Of a DNA stretch of 64,000 bases, positions 55,500 to 64,000 are shown piece after piece (the stretch's first letter is position 1; each line of letters begins with the position of its first letter). A program made the translations under genes and the position numbers. Below the pieces are notes generated by a model. That model was not told the origin of the DNA, ran no database searches, and worked only from the letters and a program-made list of their open reading frames with translations. Where the stretch lies: NCBI GenBank assembly GCA_014058105.1, contig JACGCM010001664.1, forward strand, positions 1,272,508 to 1,336,507. Direction: 5' to 3'. Source of the DNA: Kingdonia uniflora. Its lineage: Eukaryota; Streptophyta; Magnoliopsida; Ranunculales; Circaeasteraceae.

Positions 55500-58400
55500 A
55501 AAAAATAAAAAAAAAATATACAGAAAATGAGATAAATTATAAACATGTTTTTACCGACAATTCACATAAATAAAAAATATATTTTATTTCAAAATACTAT
55601 AATAGCAACATCTATTATTTGTTATTACACTTACAAGTTCAGATATTACACAAATCCTATAAATATTTTGGTAACAAATCCCTGAGTAAATTTTACACAA
55701 AATACTTTAAAATCAATATCTGAGTAAATGTCTCCCCCATTGCCAAGTTTCATAATATCAAATGTAAAACCCACCAAATCCATCACTGAATCTGGACTTC
55801 CAATGAATGAAGTTATCTTCGACCTGAGTAAATTGCAATTAACAAAAGCTTCAGAATGAAAAAAGAAGAAGAAAAATGATACAAAGTTATTTATCCACAT
55901 ATATGTAAAAAAAAACCTACATTTTAGATAACTGAAGATGGTGACGCAAGTTTAAACTAAGAAACTTAGAAACTAAGAAACATGATTATATGCATCAAAA
56001 GCTAGTTACGTCTATGCGAAAGTAACTAACACTATCCCATGTTTACTAAAAAGAAAACTAACACGATCTAATAAACATGAGAAACAGATTCCGCTAATCC
56101 TAAAGTGAGTCTCAAGTCCTAAAATTATAAAATTTAATAGAAATGAAAACTAGCTTTTAATGAAACTATAATGTGGTTCATGGATTTCTGAAAGACTAGG
56201 TAGACTACATACCTTCTGTTGATGCTTTAATGGAAATGCAATTGGATACTTTGATTGAAGCTTTAGTGGAAATGTAGTTGGATACTTTGATTTAATCATT
56301 GAAATACCTTTCATGGAAAACATTGGTGCACTTATAACACCTTGCGATGCTACCTACAAAAAGATGATCACAGAAATTTAAAGTTAATTCCATCAAGAAA
56401 CATATTTTGAAAGATTAAAGAACAAACAGATACCTAAAATTACCTTACGAGAATCTTTGGGTCCAGTCCAACCTTCTCACTTAGAAGTAATCCTTCAGAA
56501 AAAGAGGCCATCATGCTACATTTTTTGAGAAACAACCAAGGATCAAAAAGTTGAATTGTACTTATACACCAAAACATCGGCAATTATATCTGCCAATTCA
56601 AGTTATTGAAATAACCGTGTCTTTTTGTATAACGGGCGATATTTTGGACATGCCAAACAAAATGAAGCTTTAATCCAATCTATGAATTCATTCACTAAAA
56701 GAGAATTTACTTAGTACCTTCCCATAATCATGTTGACCACGAGTTTCATCGCAGTGCCATTTCCAACATCCCCAAGGTAAAACCTTGACTGTAAAATAAA
56801 TATTTAAAGAACAATCAGAGCTAGACTGGAGAATGATGAATTCATTTTTATCTGCAGAAAGGTGTGAGAGACAGCATAAAGCGTATACCTTCCCTATGAT
56901 GTCTAAGAAAGGAGAAACCATATCATATAAAGCCTTGTCCCCTATAAAATTATTAGAGCAATAGATTCAGTTTCCTTGTTCTGGATTGCACTCTTTGATG
57001 GAAAATATAGTTTTCAACAATAGACTACATTTGAGATGTCATTTCCTCGACGAAAAACTACATATTTAATATCATTTTACATCAAAAAAATTTCTGTGAA
57101 AAATTACACTTACAACGCTAATACTTAAACGATTTCAAATGACCCTAGACGATACTATGCTATGCAGCGGTTTTGAACAACTTCCCAACCAAACATCAGT
57201 GACCATGCTATAATCATATATCAAGTGATAGATAGATAAGGTACTCTTATAAAATAAAAGATAAATGATGTTCACTAGTGTGCACATCACATACGGAGAA
57301 GTTAAATACAAAGAAATAAAGTTAACGAGCATAACCAAGCAAGGGAAAATTAATAAAAAAATATTATGAAAAATGTATCACCAACAAATATAATCCTTAC
57401 CTTAATTTAGTACATTCAAGACTTTGGTGATTGTGCAGCCTCTGATGCCAAGAGCTATCACTGTCAGAATCTGTCCAATACGTTGGAACAATATGCGTAT
57501 GAGTAAAAGCAATATTAATATAATCCATTAATTATTCATCAAATTGTAAAGAATATAAACATGAATCAATTTAGTTAGAGCATATGATAGTACCGCTTGA
57601 AGAGGATCCAGAACCACTGCTAGAGCTACTAGAACTACTTGATCTACTTGCGTTATCCCCTTGCCTTTCTCCTTGAAGGAGTGAAGAAGATGACTTGTTT
57701 CTCTCAGCTGTAACCAGTAGAGCACAGAATTCAAGCATGTATACAAGATGACAAACCATAGGGGAGCATTTTTTTCAAATAACTTTACATTACCATTAGT
57801 CATTCCTGGAGAAGATGTATACAATAGCTTCAAGAAGAATAGTTCTGAGAATGACCCCCACAATGCACAAGATATAAAAGCAACCTTAGACTATTATTAT
57901 TAGTATCTCAAGTGCTGAAACCACTCTATGTGTACTGTACCAAAAGAAACCACAAATTAAATAAAAGCAAAACCAACTGGTATGTGAGAGAAAGAGACAA
58001 AGGTTCAGACTCTTTATGCTTCCAAACTCCTAAAGTTAGTACTTGCATGTGTAAATAATCATTTGGGATAGACTTCTACAAGAAAGCATTTCACTTCAGT
58101 AAAGCCGAGTCCCTATGGGTGTTGTCTTTCCTAGTTGAGCTTTACACCTGTGATCTTTCTCTTTCCTTCCGAACCTGCTCTACAACTTTTGTTTTCTAAT
58201 CTAACACTACTTAAACATCACTTGTGACACACAAGGGTACTACTACATAAAGAATTGAAACTTCATGCCTGAGCAACAAAATAGGAAGAATGTCAATGAA
58301 GGACATCAATTATGAACCATGGAAGTTGTGTGCAATTCCATCATTATACACTTATTCTTTCATATGAAAACAAAGACAGAGTAACCCTTTTTTGGTTATT

Positions 58401-58630
58401 TGGTTTTGATAACATAACCTCCTGCAATAGGATGTAATGGGGCATTTTTATGGTTGCATAATATCTGTTTTTGGCAAACTAAAACTTTGGGTACCTTTGT
58501 TTTTTGAGTAACAAGTATCTGTGTTTTAACAATTATATTGTTTAATTTTAATATGGTTTTATGTTTCTATACTCCAAATCTTTCTCTCATTGATTTCTCA
58601 CAAAAAAACCACACACAAAGCTATTTAGGA
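55500..58630 (-). other. Interior of the CACTA element
   Basis: AT-rich with intron-like texture. A Ser-rich stretch on the minus strand (57759-57590; AERNKSSSSLLQGERQGDN then poly-Ser/Gly) with a CAG acceptor and GT donor around it may be an exon. Nothing matches the transposase motifs I know. It could be a captured host gene fragment or a TNP1-like gene. Confidence 0.35.
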
Positions 58631-58634
58631 TCAA

Positions 58635-59054
58635 TTATGCAAAATACTGTAAAGGAGTAATGGGTATGATTGAAATTACCAGAATCGGATGACTAGATTG
58701 AAACGCAATCAAAATCAACATTTTGCAAATCGAGATATGAGATACCAGAAACCGAAGACAAGCTGTTGCAAGACCAAAACCCCTTTTCTTGCTACAAGAC
58801 AACCCTTTTTCACTCCCCTCCTCCTTCTCCATCTCGTCAACACAGATGATGAAATCGTGCCTGATGTGAGTGACGATATACATGCGGTCATGTTCCGTTG
58901 ATAAAATTCTAAACCTATAATAGATCTGATCACGTGACGTTTTGGGTTCAGAGAACCCTCTGGAGTTTCTGCTTTTTGAGGAAGCCTGAGGAGATGATGA
59001 TCGAGAGAGAGCTAAGAGTGAGTTTGGAGAACTAAAGGATCGGGGTAGATACAT
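58635..59054 (-). CDS. Possible first exon in the CACTA element, unknown
   Basis: A 139-residue frame begins MYLPRSFSSPNSLLALSRSS (Ser-rich, basic) and contains CVDEMEKEEGSEKGLSCSKK. It lies about 130 bp inside the right end and points inward, where CACTA genes often start. The hydrophobic C-terminal part may be read-through into intron. No domain recognised. Confidence 0.3.
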   Translation of the reverse strand: MYLPRSFSSPNSLLALSRSSSPQASSKSRNSRGFSEPKTSRDQIYYRFRILSTEHDRMYIVTHIRHDFIICVDEMEKEEGSEKGLSCSKKRGFGLATACLRFLVSHISICKMLILIAFQSSHPILVISIIPITPLQYFA

Positions 59055-59187
59055 AATTTGGGTTTATGTACTGTTTTTGCACTTGTTGAGCTCAATAGCC
59101 AGGTAAAAGTTGTGCCTTTTCGCCCCTGATAAAACAGTGGCAACACTAAAAGCCATCAGTGGCACGCCCATTTTTCTTGTAGTGGGT

Positions 59188-60860
59188 TGAAACTCTTACA
59201 GATAATCAGCAGGACCTGCAGGGAATTGGAATCGTACTGATTATCCCTTCCCACCCAGAATTAAGAATCAATTCCGCCTAATTTTGGGGCCTCAAATAAT
59301 GCCATTGTGTACGAAGCTCTCATTCACGGACCACCTCGCCCTCGGCTCAACATCCCCAAACCTCCCTTTTACACAGATTCCTACTCATCCCCCACCATTA
59401 CTGTTCAGCAATATAAGAAAAGAAAAAATTACAGGATGATCGAAGACGATGCCCTCATACAGATAGAATGAGCAGTTTACACAAGAAACTCCTCCGATTA
59501 TCCTCCTCGAGGCAAAACAAACCTCGGCACAACCAAAGCATTCCTTAGCAAATCTAGCCATGTTTTGGGCACAGAGTTCATATCACCATAATGCAGATGA
59601 TTTCAGTTCCGCCAAACATTGGATCGCATTTTTTATTTACTCAACCTGACACTGGGTGAAAAGGGGAAGACCGTTGGCGAAGCCTTTTAGTTTGTCCTCG
59701 TATCAACACAAATGTAAAGGACCATTTCCAGTAGATCTGGGAGGAGCGCCGACCAACTGGATAACAACTGAGACGCTATACCAGTCAAACGACCCTCGTA
59801 CCGGCCGTGCCATAGCTTAAGTGCCACTTCAACAGAAAGTAGATAGATATTGCTCTTGTGATTACATAGGAACTTGTGGCTCCATAGCCACGGTTCGATA
59901 ACTAGTAAACCAAGCCCATTACACAATGATATTCTGGCCCCGCCATGCGCATGGACAGTATAGATTACTTAACAAATGTTGAGCATGATCAGCTGATCTG
60001 GGAAATAATGTACGCACCCCGTCGCTCGAACTTCCATACAACATGGTATTTGGCCATTCAAACATGGCACCGTCGATCTCGTTGGCGATTTTCCTACTTT
60101 CTCAGTACACCGCCGCCACCTCCTTTAACTACCAATTATTTACAAATAGGGTAAAACTTTTCCACCCCATCAAACCAGAGAATAAGAGTGCTCTCTTTTA
60201 CGAGAACACATCATCACTCGTTTGGGTGCCCCCCACCTAATTCATATCAATAATGTTCCCCTAATTTTGTTGGAGAAAAGTTATAGCCGTCCTCAACCAC
60301 ACAACACTTCCATCACTGGTCCAATCCTGACTACCGCTCAACGTAATGGCCAAGATGAATCACAAACAAACCATCGTGAGATGGGGCTCAAAAGATCTAT
60401 ACTGTCAGAAAAACGGGAATTGAGTTTGTGACTCATCCTTAATGTCTTATATGGGCATATACGTACCAACTCTACGACAGTCGGCAGGCTGAACTCTATT
60501 CCTCCTTGCCTATTGTGCTTGAGGTCCTCATATCTCTTCTGAGTATCATTACCGAAAAAAATCCCAATCAAAGATTATGGAGCTAACTTAACAGGAACAA
60601 CTGAGTTCGAATTGGCCTGTAACCTCAATTGGTCGTGAAACCAAGGACGTGCCATCACCTAGAATGTCGATAATCCTAATGCTAGCCCACCACTCTTACA
60701 AAACAAATGAGGTCCGAAACCGTACTTTACAATCAACTATCTTGTCCTCATACGGAAATTCCTTAACCCCCGCAAAAGTCTCACTACTGGGAAACTAGCA
60801 GAAATTGGGAGTGTCCATCTTTACACATATCTCCCCAGGCCTGGGATCATATTAACCTGT
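59188..60860 (+). pseudogene. Tat copy D pol, 3' part (aRNase H and integrase)
   Basis: The frame resumes after the CACTA: DLQGIGIVLIIPSHPEL (second RNase H) and HCVRSSHS-like remains in shifted frames. Integrase around 59690-60400 parallels copy E: GTCGSIATV in the zinc region, then AVLNHYNITHHW-like and DYPQRNGQDES blocks in mixed frames. The C-terminal LTTGKLAEIGSVHLYTYL at about 60780 is a worn GPF module. Many stops; the most degraded part of copy D. Confidence 0.65.
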
Positions 60861-62119
60861 TTCATCACAGAATGGTGGGGCGTCCCACATCCTCAGTCCT
60901 TGGAATACTAGGTGAAAACGATTTATCGGTTAGTCCCCTCACTACTTCTCATTTACAATTCTCATTTTTCATTCTAGTAGTGAACATTTTAATCTCCTCC
61001 AATGTATATTCTTTTTTTGAAATTAATGACACTTACAATTTTTTTTTCATACATCATATTACTTTATTGATAAAAATGATTACAGCAGATTGTAGTGGCC
61101 TAGCCTAGCTTCTTCAACGAAGGGGAATCTTGCTCTGGCTTACATATACACTACGGGTTATCGCCTTTTCATAGGAAGTCAAGTATATAATATATAGGCT
61201 ACTAACTCTAATGACAATATACTTGCGTGGATGCCAAGAATGTAACTCTCCATGACCTCTGAGATCGATTTTAAAGAGTGTTTGTATTTTGCTTCGAGTA
61301 GTCCAACGGTTCGAGTAATCAGATTTACAAGGTTTGGAGCGTAAAACTATAAGCTCAATGGGAGATTTTTTACCTCTCCTGCGTTCTCCATCTCTCCTAT
61401 TTATAAACATATGAAGGCTATCACCAGGTTAGAGTCACATTGAAGGGTACCATCCGTATATAGAGCGGGTACCCAAAGTTGGTATTGACGTTGGAAATGT
61501 AATATGTCCACTTACATTGTTGTGTCTGTCTTGTGCTATGACCACTAGTTGCAGTGTTGGGTCTGTCATTGGAGCTGCAAGGACCAACAACACCGCAGTC
61601 TTGTCAGGAGCTAGTATCTATCTTGTTATACTTTGGCCATGTACGGATATGTTGTATGTATTTCTAATACCGATGTGGAGTTTTCTCTTTTGAGGACTTT
61701 TGTTCAGAAATCGAAGCTTCCATAATTGGATAATACTTTGTGATGCTTGTGTCCTGGGGTTGAGTGGTACACGCTTTGGAGTTTTCGAGTAGGCATCGAG
61801 GTAGCCTTCGAGTGTTTGACTCGGGGTAGAAGTCTACAGTAAAGGCACTACATTCGCCATCGCCACTCTCCCAAGGTCTCAAAAATATTTAGGGCGTTTT
61901 GCTGAGAAAAACTAATTTGATCTGAAGTTGTAGCATTTGACGGTTGTTGTTTCTCACGAGTGAGTAATAAAGGAGGGTAATAAGTAATGTTGTGGTTATG
62001 GAATAATAAATGAAGTTTCGTTGGGGCTATAATGTAGTGTGGTCTATAAGATGTAGACACGTAATACTTAACATTTATCTACATTGCTTTTCCTCCTTCT
62101 CCTCATTTCTTGAAAACAT
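60861..62119. other. Unassigned sequence after Tat copy D
   Basis: No gene recognised. Expected contents (tandem repeat, antisense gene, 3' LTR of copy D) were not identified. It shares the word AATCTCCTCCAATGTATATT (60994) with 34288. A TATA-like CTATAAGATG at 62045 precedes the frame at 62120. Confidence 0.35.
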
Positions 62120-62320
62120 TATGGATTCCATGTCTAACCCCTCGCTACCTGCAGAGGATGATGATTTACAAGAGACCTTATATGGTGTGAAGAACGCATA
62201 GCTGAAGTTGAAATTTTTCAGTGACACGAACTTGGCTGGACATGTCTGCCTGGTAGAGTTAAGCATGGGTAACCCCATCAACGGGATAGTCCTATTCTTA
62301 CTTCTGGAGGCATAAAGTGT
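62120..62320 (+). pseudogene. Unknown short ORF (MDSMSNPSLP...)
   Basis: ATG 62120 gives MDSMSNPSLPAEDDDLQETL, a TAG at 62201, and then LKLKFFSDTNLAGHVCLVEL and GNPINGIVLFLLLEA in the same frame. It lies about 75 bp after a TATA-like box. Acidic start and later hydrophobic part. No domain recognised. It could be the 5' end of an antisense gene of another, minus-strand Tat copy extending past the window, but similarity to B and C was not seen. Confidence 0.3.
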
Positions 62321-64000
62321 TTATTTTACTACTTCTAAGAACTTTAACCTCTACCGTGTGCTTTGGCCGAATGTGTCGTTCAGGCAGAAGGGCAGCTTGG
62401 AGGACAAGGCTCGGTGATTGAACTGGCCCCCGTCTAAAAAAAAATAGGGATGCTTCTATCTTACAAGTGGTATGCGAGGTGTGGTGATGGTTTTTCCTCT
62501 CTTTTTTTATTAAGGTGCTGTATTTTGGAAGTTTATGATGTTGTTGATCTCTTGCATACATTTATGTGATTGTACTAGGATTCTCTCCTCTGTTTCTGTA
62601 TTTAAAGAGGTCAATGTGAACAACATTACTGAATTTTGTGCTTGTAAAAAAAAAAAATCTGATAAACCATATATACGAATGATTGTTGGCCGCGTAGTCG
62701 ACCATATTGTCTTGGAATGTCTAATATATAGCAAACGGTTACCACTTCGGGAAAAACTTGACTTTGAGTTTGTAATGTTCTGTTGAGAAATAGGTCTGAC
62801 ATCGTTATAAATGTATACTTGTTTCTGAATTCATGATTCTCAAGGTTTTATCATAGGGGTTTTTTGAGGGTGTAACAAAGATAGGGGCCGAGCTGTCGAG
62901 GACTATGATAGGTTCGAACTGTAAGTTCTGGGAAAGAGGTTGAATACGCGTTCTGATGAAATGTTATGTCTTGGAGACGTTGAGGAGGTTGGAATGTTGA
63001 GTTTTCGAGGAGAGATTGAAGACTTTCTATGTGAATTCTGCGGTGGATAAGGAGTGTGTTAAATGTATCAGATTTTTCAGTATAAATTAAGGTTGCTTTA
63101 CCATATAGACTGTATTCGCTGTTCCTTCAATCTCAAGTATAATGTCTTCTCTTCTTCCCAAACAAATGCGTATGCTTCCAACCCAAGAACAGGAACCAGT
63201 GGCGAGAAGCACATGCGTGTACAGGATAACCTTGGGATTTATAATAGAGGTTTGTTGATGACAAGACCTGGAACTCCTCGTTCGCCGGATATGCCGAAAT
63301 GTTGAAGCTGAGCCCGGGGACTCCTATTGCTCTGGAATGCCCCTTCGCATATTTGGTGGGGGGTGTACAGTGATGGGACCGTTTCTCCTGGCCACAGCGG
63401 TTGTCCCTGCGTGAGTCATTTGCTAAGGAAATGCTGGACCTGTGAAGCTGTTTACTACGGCTAGGAAGGAACGAGAAGAAATAAATAAATTTTTTTGACT
63501 GTTGGGGTATTAGGGTTTTTTTTTTTGGTTGATTTGTACTGTTTTAACTCTATATTGATGAAATTGGGAGTTGAGCCATTTGGGGGATTCTGATGTTTGA
63601 TGGTTGACCATTGTATTTGGTGTCAATTTTTGATTGTCTTGTATCCTGTTGAAGGACAAAGTATGCAAACATCATGGCTATTAACACGTATAGTGAATGT
63701 ATCATCTAATTTGCGTGCCCTCTTCCTGCTGGAGGTATAAACTGAGTACCCGCCGACACGCACAGACTGAGGCGAGTAGAACGAAGAGGTCAAAGAAAAT
63801 GAGCTCTAGTGTGTCTGGTTGTTTGTGTGCTTCGATAGATGAGAGCCGACTAGAAAACTAATCATAGGAAAAGATATCCCAACTTGTCAGTGGTGTGTTG
63901 GGTGGGGGTGGGTTTCCTGTACACTCGGGGTTCAAATAGGTGTGGTCATCGAGGTTCAAACTAGTAACGTGAGAGTGGGGGGTGGAGGCGGGATGAGGTG
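62321..64000. other. Unassigned right end of the window
   Basis: Several short frames on the plus strand (62535-62786 with MIVGRVVDHIVLECLI; 63140-63305 with PRTGTSGEKHMRVQDNLGIY; a further open part to about 63460 with CPFAYLVGGVYSDG) could be exons of one worn gene, but no family was recognised. The last 300 bases are GT-rich without structure. Confidence 0.3.

Larger units (their letters stand above)
55144..59184 (+). mobile_element. CACTA (En/Spm-like) element nested in Tat copy D
   Basis: Left end CACTACAAGAGTAAAGG, right end TTTTTCTTGTAGTG, which are inverted CACTACAAGA termini. Both sides carry the 3-bp duplication GGT (55141-55143, 59185-59187), as expected for CACTA elements. Subterminal GTGGCA/TGCCAC words are frequent at both ends, including a 34-bp tandem repeat at 55326. 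No tnp2-type transposase was recognised inside, so it is probably non-autonomous. Length 4,041 bp. Confidence 0.93.
50511..60860 (+). mobile_element. Ty3/gypsy Tat-lineage element, copy D
   Basis: 5' LTR, primer-binding site, gag, protease, RT, RNase H and, after an inserted CACTA element, archaeal-like RNase H and integrase to about 60850. It is the most complete Tat copy here, but the coding regions are badly worn and no 3' LTR was found before the window end. Confidence 0.87.

Overview
The window is repeat-dense nuclear DNA from a flowering plant. Spliceosomal introns, plant-only transposon families (Tat-lineage Ty3/gypsy elements, a FAR1-type Mutator-like element, a CACTA element), a tRNA-derived SINE and a fragment of a plant ArfGAP gene all point that way. 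The species cannot be named from sequence alone. No intact ordinary host gene was found; nearly every long reading frame is transposon-derived and most carry stops or frameshifts.

Layout. 1-1340: 3' remnant of Tat copy A. 1341-2004: a short piece with a possible CACTA (Transposase_24-like) exon. 2005-10002: Tat copy B on the plus strand, with 3' pol, a 193-bp tandem repeat and antisense genes on the minus strand. 10003-20599: a 10.6-kb satellite array of ~167-bp monomers paired into ~334-bp dimers, with a ~3.6-kb higher-order repeat and one SINE insertion. 20600-22113: a LINE RNase H fragment, an ArfGAP exon fossil and a small foldback. 22634-34280: a complete-ended 11.6-kb Mutator-like element (MULE). 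35441-35985: a Tat integrase scrap (copy E). 35986-38523 and 39464-42858: two copies of a shortened Ty3/gypsy family arranged head to head. 42962-50510: Tat copy C on the minus strand with its antisense gene on the plus strand. 50511-60860: Tat copy D with LTR, primer-binding site, gag and pol, split by a 4.04-kb CACTA element (55144-59184). 60861-64000: unassigned sequence with one short unknown frame.

The most unusual part is the MULE. It has ~200-bp terminal inverted repeats and a perfect 9-bp target duplication. Two genes converge inside it: a FAR1-like transposase and a multi-exon gene joining a plant mobile domain, a coiled coil and an OTU-like protease domain whose catalytic cysteine position reads serine. 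Its non-coding parts (flanks, introns, intergenic spacer) hold about 36 copies of a dyad-symmetric motif close to ATTGTCGAATTCGACAAT. These form eight clusters, mostly with 51-53 bp from centre to centre and ~30 bp of largely dissimilar sequence between. Coding exons lack the motif. I know of no described system with this arrangement.

The Tat copies support each other. In B and C the same gene lies antisense downstream of pol, behind a tandem repeat, with an intron at the same place. Copies A and B share a second antisense frame with a conserved TATA-like box.
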